A stretch of 64,000 nt of DNA. Source: Pseudoruegeria sp. SHC-113 (lineage in GTDB: Bacteria > Pseudomonadota > Alphaproteobacteria > Rhodobacterales > Rhodobacteraceae). This document shows, piece by piece, positions 7,594 to 15,686 of the stretch. The notes below the pieces were generated by a model. It had not been told where the DNA came from. It did not search any database and worked only from the letters and a program-made list of their open reading frames with translations. Numbering within the stretch: the stretch's first letter is position 1; every line of letters starts with the position of its first letter. The stretch lies in NCBI RefSeq assembly GCF_025376885.1, contig NZ_JAHUBR010000001.1:1612001-1676000 (forward strand). Direction: 5' to 3'. A program made the translations under genes and the position numbers.

Positions 7594-7723
7594 TGAAAAT
7601 GCCCTTTCAGATTTCCGTATCAAACCGATGAGTTGCAAGCTTAGTGCGCCATCTGACTTCGTCAAACAGAATGGGTTCTTTCTGGGCCGTCATTCCTTCC
7701 GCCGGACCGACTAACCAGCACAG

Positions 7724-10114
7724 CTACTGCTCCTCTTCGCCTTGTTCGGAAGGACCCTTACCCAGCATCGCGTTCACACGGTCGAGTTCCGCGGCTGCGA
7801 TCTCCCCGATGGATGTTCCCTTCAGCCCGCCCGCGACGACCATGGCAACTTCCAAGGGGTACTCGGCGTCGACCAATGCGACGAGATCCTCGGCATTGCC
7901 ATCCTCGGTGGTCAGGTCCGTCAGAATGTCGATATAGGCAAGAATTGCGCCGTTCCGCGCGGACGAAACCAGTTCCTTTGAAGGAAGATCGGCCAACAGT
8001 GTCTCTGTGATCAATCCGATGTAGTCCTGCAACGACATGTATTCGTCGCCAAGCAACTTCGATTGCATGTAGACCATCCTGACGCGCTGACGGTTCAGGG
8101 CTTCGCTCATGACCTCCGCCGCTGCGTTCTCGACCGAAATCAACGCTCCGACCGGCCGGAAACGTCCAAGCAGGTCCGGGTCCGCGAAAGCATCGAGGCC
8201 ACCGATGGCCTCACCGGCAAGAAACTCAACCGCCTGCCTTTGCTCGTCGGGGTCTACATAAGCAAACGGCCTGTCACCTCCGGATGTCTGCGTGACACCG
8301 CCAATCAGTTTGCCGACGCTTCCCGCGATCCCGACATACCGACCGAGCGCCTCACCGTACGTGACATTCAGCATGGCTCCCGGGTTGCGCGCGTCCTCAA
8401 CTGCCTTGGGCAACGCCGCAAGGCTGGCGTGGAGCGCAGCGATGCCTGCGCGCGTAGCCGAGATCCTGTCTGCCCCGATGTTCTCAGTCTGAACCCGGGG
8501 ATCGAACTGGGCAAGATACTCCTCGCCACGTTCGCCTGCTCCCCACATGAGTTCCGGGCGCTCCTTTGCTTCCGCCGCGATGGCATCAAGCTCCTCTGCG
8601 TCGAGATCGGAGGAATACCCCCATCGGATGGCGTGCCGATCGTAGGAGCCAATGATAGGAATGAGTTGCGTGACGCCATCATCCGGGTCCGCCACGTAGT
8701 TGAACCGCCCATAGGCCATGATGGAGGACGTGCTGCCGTTCTCCGCAGTGAATTCCGGGTCCCTGAGCTGTGCCGTTGTCCAGGCCGTCGAGGCGCGGTG
8801 GTTGTGCCGCAACCCGAGCGTATGGCCTACCTCATGTGACACGACATACCGCAGGATACGCCCCTGCATTTCCTCCGGCAGAGGCAATGCCGCCGCCGCG
8901 GGGTCGGTTCGATGCATCAGCAAATAGTAGTAGCGGCTGAAAAGGTTCACGACGTCCGGCCAAACCAGAATATGGGCGGAGAGAATTTCGCCGGAACGCG
9001 GGTCGTGAATGTTCGGGCCCATCGCGTTCTGCACCGGCTGCGCAACCCAGCGGATCACACTGTGGCGGACATCTTCCGGGGACCAGTCCGGGTCTTCCTC
9101 ATGGCTTGGCGCGTCGCGAGCAATGATCGCGTTGGTGAAGCCCGCGGCCTCGAAAGCGGTCTGCCAATCCTCAACCGCCTGGCGGATGTAGGGACGCCAA
9201 CGATCAGGGATTTCACGGGATAGATAGAATACGATGGGGTCAACCGGGTCCGACGGGCGTGGCGCATCCGGATCGGCGTGTTCGAGACGGAAGCGAAGGG
9301 CGGCACGGTCGCGCGATTGCACATCACCGAACGCGCTTTCAAAAACCAGGTATTCGGTAAAGAAAAAGCCCACCCGGTCGTCATGGGGGCGACGCTCCAT
9401 CGGGGTTTCTGGCAGTACGGCGATGGAATGCGCCGTTTCCACGGAGATCGGCTGTGCCAGTCCGGTCTGATCTGTCGCTTCGAAGGTCAGTTGCGAGCGG
9501 ACAAACAGGTTGTCGGGATAGACCGATGCTTCAGCAACGTAGGATCGGTCGGGGTCGTTCGGCCCGGGAGCGAGACCGGTGGATGCCAGCTGCGCAGCGA
9601 CCGAGTAGCCGACGATATCGCCCCCGAACGCATCCCGCAAATCCACGAGTACACGCCCGGTGTCGTCTTCCGCGAGGACCGGGAAATCGACGATGATGGG
9701 ACCAAGGTTGGCGCGTTCCACGGCGAGGTTCACCGGGCGAAGCTTGTCACGTCCGCCAGTGTAATGGGGATCGCCCGAAACCTTTTCGAACGAGGTTCCT
9801 GAAAGGGACCGCACCATGACCCGATCGGGCCGCCGTTCCAACTGGATCAGGCGGGCCCCCAAGGCGTTTCCGCCCAAGGCCACTGCGTCGGTAGGATATC
9901 CGGACACTTCGGCATACCAGATCAGGCTGCGTTCGAACATGTCGCGCGGTATCGCAAGCAACAGATCGCCGTTTTTTTGGTAGAGGTCGAAGGCTCCTGA
10001 CCGAACCTCGGCACCGGCTATTCGCTCCTGGAAGCTCGCCGATTGCGCCCTGGCATTGGTGGGCATCAGCGGGCCCGCAAGGGCAATGCAAAGTACGAAT
10101 ACCAGGCGCATCAT
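7724..10114 (-). CDS. Exported zinc metalloprotease (DUF5117/DUF4953 type)
   Basis: 796 residues from the ATG at 10114, with AGGAGAA just upstream; an earlier in-frame start would add 29 polar residues before the signal peptide. The order is a signal peptide (about 1-22), an N-terminal DUF5117-like domain, then a catalytic domain with the metzincin zinc site HEVGHTLGLRHN near residue 425 and a Met-turn SIMAYG about 30 residues later, and a DUF4953-like C-terminal region. These features fit a secreted or periplasmic zinc peptidase. Its substrate is unknown. It leads a leftward cluster with three small envelope proteins. Confidence 0.9.
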   Translation of the reverse strand: MMRLVFVLCIALAGPLMPTNARAQSASFQERIAGAEVRSGAFDLYQKNGDLLLAIPRDMFERSLIWYAEVSGYPTDAVALGGNALGARLIQLERRPDRVMVRSLSGTSFEKVSGDPHYTGGRDKLRPVNLAVERANLGPIIVDFPVLAEDDTGRVLVDLRDAFGGDIVGYSVAAQLASTGLAPGPNDPDRSYVAEASVYPDNLFVRSQLTFEATDQTGLAQPISVETAHSIAVLPETPMERRPHDDRVGFFFTEYLVFESAFGDVQSRDRAALRFRLEHADPDAPRPSDPVDPIVFYLSREIPDRWRPYIRQAVEDWQTAFEAAGFTNAIIARDAPSHEEDPDWSPEDVRHSVIRWVAQPVQNAMGPNIHDPRSGEILSAHILVWPDVVNLFSRYYYLLMHRTDPAAAALPLPEEMQGRILRYVVSHEVGHTLGLRHNHRASTAWTTAQLRDPEFTAENGSTSSIMAYGRFNYVADPDDGVTQLIPIIGSYDRHAIRWGYSSDLDAEELDAIAAEAKERPELMWGAGERGEEYLAQFDPRVQTENIGADRISATRAGIAALHASLAALPKAVEDARNPGAMLNVTYGEALGRYVGIAGSVGKLIGGVTQTSGGDRPFAYVDPDEQRQAVEFLAGEAIGGLDAFADPDLLGRFRPVGALISVENAAAEVMSEALNRQRVRMVYMQSKLLGDEYMSLQDYIGLITETLLADLPSKELVSSARNGAILAYIDILTDLTTEDGNAEDLVALVDAEYPLEVAMVVAGGLKGTSIGEIAAAELDRVNAMLGKGPSEQGEEEQ

Positions 10115-10369
10115 TGTTCTCCTAGTCGACGATTTTTCGAGCGCGCTCACGTTTCCAGAGATCGCACGTTCCAGTCCGGTAGTGTTGCAAGTGTCCGACA
10201 TTCGAAAATGCTTACACTGAAGTATGAATTTGAGAACTCACAAAGCCGCCATTGGCCGTATTTGCGGCGAATGACCGGAAACCGCCCAGCTATACACTTG
10301 CCGGTTGCCGTGTTCGCCGCGGAGAAGGCAGTGCATTGTTTGGACACTGCGATCGGATTGGAACTCGGA
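10115..10369. other. Intergenic region upstream of the metalloprotease gene
   Basis: About 255 bases, comparatively A+T rich. It should contain the promoter of the leftward metalloprotease cluster. No conserved motif is recognised. Confidence 0.4.
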
Positions 10370-10825
10370 TCATTGTTCCTTTTTTGGGTCTGATTTTCGC
10401 TTCTTTACTTCAACCAGTTTTTGACCCGGTCGGACATACTCGTATCCGCCGCCGGTGTTGTTCACTTGAACAGCTACATTCACGCCTGTGTCGGCCTTTG
10501 CGCCGGCGGCTAGAAATTCAGCCATCCGCGCGCGTACAGTCTCCGACTTTGCGTTCTTCATCAAATCCAGTGCAGCCTCGATCGCGGCGACCTGAGCTGT
10601 TGCCCTGAGCCCTTCGGCCTCGCTGACGAATTCCGCTTGGACCTCTTTGAGGTGGTCACGCACGGCGGGGCGCTGGAAGGCTTTGAACCAACCGCTTTGG
10701 GAGAGGCCGGCACTTTCGCATGCCGCTGAAATGGTCATGCCTTTGCGTACGCGCAATTCGATGGCGCGGCGCAGTTTGGCTGAAAGGCGGGGTTTCGGGG
10801 CGTCCAGCGCTCGGAGGTTTGGCAT
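10370..10825 (-). CDS. Phage terminase small-subunit-like protein
   Basis: 151 residues from the ATG at 10825, with AAGGTG just upstream; 14 extra residues are possible from an upstream ATG. The N-terminal half has a helix-turn-helix of the terminase small-subunit kind (LRRAIELRVRKGMTISAA, then AGLSQSGWFKAFQRP), then long helices, and a low-complexity basic tail (KKRKSDPKKEQ). Small terminase subunits recognise packaging sites on phage DNA. No large subunit or capsid gene is seen in the window, so this is probably a prophage or satellite remnant beside the tRNA. An unrelated HTH regulator is the alternative. Confidence 0.5.
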   Translation of the reverse strand: MPNLRALDAPKPRLSAKLRRAIELRVRKGMTISAACESAGLSQSGWFKAFQRPAVRDHLKEVQAEFVSEAEGLRATAQVAAIEAALDLMKNAKSETVRARMAEFLAAGAKADTGVNVAVQVNNTGGGYEYVRPGQKLVEVKKRKSDPKKEQ

Positions 10826-10877
10826 ACACCTTGGATACTCCGGCCGCAGGAAGGCTCCGATGCACAAAAAAATCTTT

Positions 10878-10927
10878 AAAACGCGCGCGAGGGGGAGGGT
10901 GGACTACCAGCAATTCGCGCGCGTTTT
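10878..10927. terminator. Strong bidirectional hairpin
   Basis: A 13-bp perfect stem (AAAACGCGCGCGA paired with TCGCGCGCGTTTT, 10878-10890 and 10915-10927) closes a 24-base loop and has T runs on both strands. It lies between two leftward genes, so it probably ends the 11484-11002 transcript. Confidence 0.6.
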
Positions 10928-11001
10928 TGCCCCCGGGGGGCGTGGCAAAGGTGCCCCACCCTCTTGCTGGTGCAGAGGAGGGGGCGTGCGAAAGGAGCGT
11001 T

Positions 11002-11484
11002 TCAGAACTTGGGTGCCGATTTGCCGATTGCCGCCCATGCTTGCTCAGCAAGCCTTTCGCCCCAAGTGTTCAAGCGAAGATCCCCGCCAGCATCGGCAAC
11101 GGCGATCTTTATCTGCAGGGCATGAGTGCTGTCAGAAGGCAAAGCCAGAATTTGCTCGGTAAGCTGTGCGATCCGCTTGCCGGTAGCGTTGACTGCTTCG
11201 TTGGTCTTGTCCTGAGCGGCGCCTGCGGATGCGGTCAGCCATTCATTGAAGAGCATTTCTATCAATGAAGGTGGGCAAGTGACATCGAGTGTTTCCATGG
11301 CAGCGGTCGTTGCTCGATTTAGGGCCGCGGCGATCGCGTATACCTCGGGTTCTTGTTCCTTTGAAATATCGCAGGGTCGGCCTGCTTCATGTAGGATTCG
11401 ATTCATAGCAAGCGCGAGGCCGTGCGCTTCTTGAGCAAATTCCAGTGCTGCGGCGGTGTCTGGGTGTTTGGTGTGTTCGCCCAT
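11002..11484 (-). CDS. Hypothetical protein next to tRNA-Met
   Basis: 160 residues. The ATG at 11484 has AAGGAG seven bases upstream; a longer frame upstream lacks such a site. The protein is helical and cytoplasmic (no signal or membrane segment), with one cysteine in RPCDIS. The region HALQIKIAVADAGGDL and the tryptophans near the end are distinctive, but no family is recognised. It is the last gene before the tRNA-Met 3' end and is likely part of the integrated element. Confidence 0.65.
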   Translation of the reverse strand: MGEHTKHPDTAAALEFAQEAHGLALAMNRILHEAGRPCDISKEQEPEVYAIAAALNRATTAAMETLDVTCPPSLIEMLFNEWLTASAGAAQDKTNEAVNATGKRIAQLTEQILALPSDSTHALQIKIAVADAGGDLRLNTWGERLAEQAWAAIGKSAPKF

Positions 11485-11597
11485 GATGAGTCTCCTTCGG
11501 GTTTGAGTTTCGAGAGACTGAAGGTGGACCGAAAGGTGGGACAGAACGTGGCCATGGCCCAAAACGCATTATAAATCAAATGCTTGCTTTGGGGTGA

Positions 11598-11674
11598 TGG
11601 TAGCGGAGGAGGGACTTGAACCCCCGACACGCGGATTATGATTCCGCTGCTCTAACCAACTGAGCTACTCCGCC
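11598..11674 (-). tRNA. tRNA-Met (CAU anticodon)
   Basis: The minus strand folds into a full cloverleaf: acceptor stem GGCGGAG/CTCCGCT with a G-U end pair, D-loop AGTTGGTTAGA, anticodon loop centred on CAT, TψC arm GGTTCAAGTCC, and an encoded CCA. The absence of the initiator hallmarks (unpaired first base, three G-C pairs below the anticodon) suggests the elongator type. Its 3' end faces the accessory region at lower coordinates. Confidence 0.95.
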
Positions 11675-11783
11675 GAGACCGAGGGTGGATTTATGGGAAG
11701 GCCCCAAAAGGGTCAAGGGCGAAAAACGAAGAAATCGCGCCGCGCGGGCAGGTTTTTTCCGTCAGCCCGCGCGGGCCCCGCCA

Positions 11784-12455
11784 TCAGGCCCGAGCGGGCG
11801 CGCAGGCGTTGGCAAATCCGGCCTCGCAGAAATCCAACAGCGTTTCGCGGTAGCTTTCGGGCGAGGCCGGTGCGGCGGGCGCGGCGAAGGCCTCCAGCCG
11901 CCATTGCGAAGTGCAGAGCGCCAGCAGAGCGGAGACGGTGAAGATCAGCCCCGCCGAGAGCCGCTCCGGTGGCGTGCCGGGCTGGCTCTGGGCGAGCGCC
12001 TGCAGGAAGAGGCGGAAGGTCGGGTCGAAACAGCTTTCCGAGATCTCCCGCCAGCGCGGATCGGCGGACACATGGGCGATGAGGCGGGCGTAGGCGGCCC
12101 AGTGCGTCGGGTCTTCCGCCATCAGTTCGATCAGCGGGTCGATGAAGGCGGCGAGCAGCGCGCGCAAGCCTGCTTGCTGCACCACGCCTTCCAGCCGGGC
12201 GCGGCGGCGCTGCGCCAGCGTCTCGGCCCGGCGCTCCACCACGGCATGAAACAGCGCCTCCTTGCTGCCGCCGTGATGGTTCACCAGCGCGCCCTGCACC
12301 CCGGCCTCCCGCGCGATGTCGCGAATCGAGGCGCCGTCGAATCCCCGCTCCGCAAAGAGCTGCTCGGCGGCATCGAAAATCCGCGCGCGGGTTTGCAGCG
12401 CCCGCTGGCTGGGGGCGCGTTGCCGTTGTTTTTCTGGCGTTTTCTGGACCGTCAT
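11784..12455 (-). CDS. TetR-family transcriptional regulator
   Basis: 223 residues from the ATG at 12455 (MTVQ); a further in-frame ATG lies five codons upstream. The N-terminal TetR domain is plain: RIFDAAEQLFAERGFDGASI, then RDIAREAGVQGALVNHHGGS at about residues 30-70. The C-terminal ligand domain is all-helical and variable. The usual YYHF of helix 3 is replaced by VNHHGGS, as in CerR-type TetR proteins (DUF1956-like). It is divergent from the monooxygenase operon, with a palindrome in the 71-base gap, so it probably represses that operon and itself. Confidence 0.9.
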   Translation of the reverse strand: MTVQKTPEKQRQRAPSQRALQTRARIFDAAEQLFAERGFDGASIRDIAREAGVQGALVNHHGGSKEALFHAVVERRAETLAQRRRARLEGVVQQAGLRALLAAFIDPLIELMAEDPTHWAAYARLIAHVSADPRWREISESCFDPTFRLFLQALAQSQPGTPPERLSAGLIFTVSALLALCTSQWRLEAFAAPAAPASPESYRETLLDFCEAGFANACAPARA

Positions 12456-12473
12456 TTTTCCAGCTTGCACTAT

Positions 12474-12490
12474 TTTTAACGATTGTTCAA
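12474..12490. promoter_or_regulatory. Candidate TetR operator
   Basis: TTTAACGATTGTTCAA is an imperfect palindrome (TT-AAC-AT-GTT-AA) in the short gap between the divergent tetR and monooxygenase genes. TetR-family sites are usually palindromes of this size in this position. Binding is inferred. Confidence 0.5.
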
Positions 12491-12526
12491 TCTAAGCGTC
12501 GCGAGGAGTTTGGGAGGAAACGCACC

Positions 12527-13861
12527 GTGACTGCACAACAGGCAGCGCCGCAAGAGGCGCGCTTTGCCCTGATCGGGGCAGGCCCGATGGGGCTGGCGAT
12601 GGCGAAGGTTCTAAAAGAGCAGGGCATCGCTTTTCAGGGGTTCGAGCTGCATTCGGATGTGGGCGGCCTGTGGGACATCGATGGCCCGCGCTCCACGATG
12701 TATGAGACGGCGCATCTGATTTCGTCCAAGAAGATGACGGAATTCGCCGATTTTCCGATGCCTGACCATGTGGCGGAATATCCCTCCCATCGGGAGCTGC
12801 GGCAGTATTTCCGCGATTTCGCGCAGCATTTCGGGCTTTACGCGCATTACCGCTTCAACAGCGAGGTGCTCTCGGCCGAGCCCATCGGCAAGAGCGGCGA
12901 GGGCTGGCGGCTGCGCTGGCGCGATGGGGAAGGGGAAGAGCAGGAGGGCACGTTTGCCGGCGTCATGATCGCCAACGGCACGCTGTCGGAGCCGAACATG
13001 CCGCGGTTTGAGGGCCAGTTCACGGGCGAGCTGATGCATGCCTGCGATTATCGCGATCCCAAGATATTTGACGGCAAGAGGGTTCTGATCGTCGGCGCGG
13101 GCAACTCCGGCTGCGATATCGCGGTGGATGCGATCCACCACGGTCTGTCCTGCGATCTGTCGATGCGGCGGGGCTATTACTTCGTGCCGAAATACGTCTT
13201 CGGGAAACCCGCCGACACGATGGGCGGGCTGATCAAGCTGCCGATGAGCGTGAAGCGCAAGATCGACGGGATGATCCTGAAATGGTTCGTGGGCGATCCG
13301 CAGAAATACGGCTTCCCCAAGCCCGATTATCAGCTCTACGAAAGCCACCCTGTGGTGAACTCGCTGATCCTGTTTCACGCCGGTCACGGCGACATCACCG
13401 TGCGCCCCGACATTGCCCGGCTGGACGGCAAGACCGTGCATTACGTGGACGGCACCTCGGCGGAGTATGATCTGATCCTCACCGCCACGGGCTACCTGCT
13501 GCACTACCCGTTCATCGACAAGGATCTGCTGAACTGGCAGGGCGACGCGCCGCATCTCTATCTCAACTGCATGCACCCGGAGCGCGATGACCTGTTCGTC
13601 CTGGGCATGGTCGAGGCCTCGGGCCTCGGATGGCAGGGCCGCCACGAGCAGGCCGAGATGATTGCCCTCTATATCAATGGCCTGAAGGGCGAAGCTGAGG
13701 CCGCCCGAACGATTCAGTCGGAGAAGGCTGCAGGCTTTGCACGGGAAACCGGCGGCACCAACTACCTGAAGCTTCCGCGCATGGCCTACTACGTGGATAA
13801 GGCGAGCTACCGCAAGGCGGTGACGGGCTGGATCCGCAAGCTGGGCGGGGCAGCGCAATGA
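12527..13861 (+). CDS. Flavin-containing monooxygenase (FMO/Baeyer-Villiger type)
   Basis: 444 residues from a GTG at 12527, with GGGAGGAAA about nine bases upstream. Two Rossmann motifs are present: GAGPMG for FAD (about 18) and GAGNSG for NADPH (about 191). Between them lies the fingerprint FTGELMHACDYRD, which fits FxGxxxHxxxY/W of flavin monooxygenases. The region TATGYLLHYPF matches the late conserved ATGY. Such enzymes insert one oxygen atom into ketones or heteroatoms using NADPH and O2. It leads a four-gene operon with a transporter and two dehydrogenases, suggesting uptake and oxidation of one organic compound. The substrate is unknown. Confidence 0.88.
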   Translation: MTAQQAAPQEARFALIGAGPMGLAMAKVLKEQGIAFQGFELHSDVGGLWDIDGPRSTMYETAHLISSKKMTEFADFPMPDHVAEYPSHRELRQYFRDFAQHFGLYAHYRFNSEVLSAEPIGKSGEGWRLRWRDGEGEEQEGTFAGVMIANGTLSEPNMPRFEGQFTGELMHACDYRDPKIFDGKRVLIVGAGNSGCDIAVDAIHHGLSCDLSMRRGYYFVPKYVFGKPADTMGGLIKLPMSVKRKIDGMILKWFVGDPQKYGFPKPDYQLYESHPVVNSLILFHAGHGDITVRPDIARLDGKTVHYVDGTSAEYDLILTATGYLLHYPFIDKDLLNWQGDAPHLYLNCMHPERDDLFVLGMVEASGLGWQGRHEQAEMIALYINGLKGEAEAARTIQSEKAAGFARETGGTNYLKLPRMAYYVDKASYRKAVTGWIRKLGGAAQ

Positions 13862-14760
13862 GCGACGTCGATGAGATCCTGCTGAATTTCAGCCCCGGCA
13901 GCCTGATGTTGCTCAACGCCATCCTCGCCATCGTGATCTTCTCGGTGGCGCTCGATCTGCGCCCCAGCGATTTCCGCCGCCTCGTGCAAACACCGCGGCC
14001 GCTGATCACTGGCCTTGCCTCGCAATTCATCCTGCTGCCGGTTCTGACCTTCGGCCTCGTGCTGCTCACGCAGCCGCGCCCCTCGATTGCGCTGGGGCTG
14101 ATCCTCGTGGCGGCCTGCCCGGGGGGCAATATCTCCAACTTCATCACCCATCGCGCGGGCGGCAACGCAGCACTTTCGGTGTCGATGACGGCGATCGCCA
14201 CGGTCTCGGCCATCGTGATGACGCCGGTGAACATCGCCTTCTGGGGCAGCCTCTATGGCCCGACACGGGAGATCCTGCAAGCCACAAAGATTGATCCGGT
14301 GCAGGTGGCGATCACGGTGCTCTTGATGCTGGTGCTCCCGCTGATTTTGGGCGTTGCGCTCAACAGCAAGCGGCCTGATTGGGCCGCCAGGGTGCGACGC
14401 CCGCTGCAGAACCTCTCGATGCTGATCTTCGTGGCCTTCATCGTGCTGGCGCTGGCGGCGAACTGGAGCTTCTTCCTCGCCTTCGCGCCCCTCGTGGCGG
14501 GGCTTGTGATCCTGCACAACAGCCTTGCGCTGGCGGGCGGCTACGGGCTTTCGACGCTCGCACGGCTGACGCCCTTTGACCGGCGCGCGGTGACGATCGA
14601 GACGGGCATCCAGAACTCCGGCCTCGGCCTGATCCTGATTTTCTCCTTCTTCGGCGGGCTCGGCGGCATGGCCGTTGTGGCGGCCTTCTGGGGCATCTGG
14701 CACGCGATCTCGGGCATTGCGCTGGCCGCGCTGATGAACCGGACGGAGGCCGCAAGATGA
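13858..14760 (+). CDS. BASS-type (bile acid:sodium symporter) transporter
   Basis: 300 residues with nine or ten hydrophobic helices and no large soluble part. The conserved AACPGGNISNF segment (about 82-92) and the paired later segment ETGIQNSGLGL (about 245-255) are the hallmarks of the BASS/SBF fold, which moves organic anions with sodium. The start overlaps the monooxygenase stop (ATGA, 13858-13861). It probably imports the substrate, or exports a product, of the neighbouring oxidoreductases. Bile acids or steroids are only one option, since BASS proteins also carry pyruvate, pantoate and sulfonated compounds. Confidence 0.88.
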   Translation: MSDVDEILLNFSPGSLMLLNAILAIVIFSVALDLRPSDFRRLVQTPRPLITGLASQFILLPVLTFGLVLLTQPRPSIALGLILVAACPGGNISNFITHRAGGNAALSVSMTAIATVSAIVMTPVNIAFWGSLYGPTREILQATKIDPVQVAITVLLMLVLPLILGVALNSKRPDWAARVRRPLQNLSMLIFVAFIVLALAANWSFFLAFAPLVAGLVILHNSLALAGGYGLSTLARLTPFDRRAVTIETGIQNSGLGLILIFSFFGGLGGMAVVAAFWGIWHAISGIALAALMNRTEAAR

Positions 14761-15686
14761 GCCGTATCCTGATCACCGGCGCGGTCGGCATGGTGGGCCG
14801 CGCGCTGCTGGCGGAGCTTGCTAGCAGCGATCACGAGGTGATTGCAACCGACCTGGCCGCGCCTTCTAGCCTGCCAGACGGCATGCGCTTTGAACGGATG
14901 GACGTCACGGGCCGCGACCCGGAGCATCTGATCGGGGAGATCCGGCCCGATGTTGTGATCCATTTGGCTTCCATCGTCGGGCCGATGGCGCGCGAGAAGG
15001 CTTTCGCGGTGGACGTGACAGGCTCGCAGAACGTGCTGCAGGCTTGCCTTCGCCACGGGGTGGGGCGGCTTGTCGTCACCTCTTCGGGCGCGGCCTATGG
15101 CTATCACGCCGACAATCCGGCCTGGCTGCGGGAGTCAGATCCGCTGCGTGGCAACACGGAGTTCGCCTACAGCGATCACAAGCGGCAGGTTGAGGAGATG
15201 CTGGCCACGGCCCGCAAGGAGCACCCGGCCTTGGAGCAGGTGGTGCTGCGCGTGGGTACGGTGCTGGGAGAAGGGGTGGAGAACCAGATCACCGCGCTCT
15301 TTCACAAGAAGCGGCTCTTGGCGATCAAGGGTTGCGACAGCCCCTTTGTCTTCATCTGGACACGCGATCTGGCGCGCATCCTCGCTCGTGCCGCCGGGGA
15401 GGGGCCTGCGGGAATCTACAACGTGGCCGGGGATGGTGCGATGTCGGTTGCCGATCTGGCGGCGGCCATGGGCAAAGGGGTTCTGAACCTGCCTGCGGGC
15501 GCGCTGAAGGCGGCGCTGGCGGTGGCCAAACCGCTGGGGCTGTCGAGCTACGGACCGGAGCAGGTGCGCTTTTTGCAATACCGCCCGGTGCTGGCCAATG
15601 ACGCGCTGAAGGATGTTTTCGGCTACAGGCCCGAATGCAGCAGCCGCGAGGCCTTCGCGATCTGGCAGAAGGGGGCCGGGCTATGA
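14757..15686 (+). CDS. NAD-dependent epimerase/dehydratase (extended SDR)
   Basis: 309 residues. The cofactor motif GAVGMVGR lies at about 8-15, the catalytic serine region SSGAAYGYH at about 104, and the YxxxK pair in FAYSDHKRQ at about 138-142. This is the extended SDR layout. It acts on a hydroxyl or keto group, often of a nucleotide sugar or a steroid-like alcohol; here the operon context suggests the latter, as inference. The start overlaps the transporter stop (ATGA), and the stop overlaps the next SDR start. Confidence 0.85.
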   Translation: MSRILITGAVGMVGRALLAELASSDHEVIATDLAAPSSLPDGMRFERMDVTGRDPEHLIGEIRPDVVIHLASIVGPMAREKAFAVDVTGSQNVLQACLRHGVGRLVVTSSGAAYGYHADNPAWLRESDPLRGNTEFAYSDHKRQVEEMLATARKEHPALEQVVLRVGTVLGEGVENQITALFHKKRLLAIKGCDSPFVFIWTRDLARILARAAGEGPAGIYNVAGDGAMSVADLAAAMGKGVLNLPAGALKAALAVAKPLGLSSYGPEQVRFLQYRPVLANDALKDVFGYRPECSSREAFAIWQKGAGL

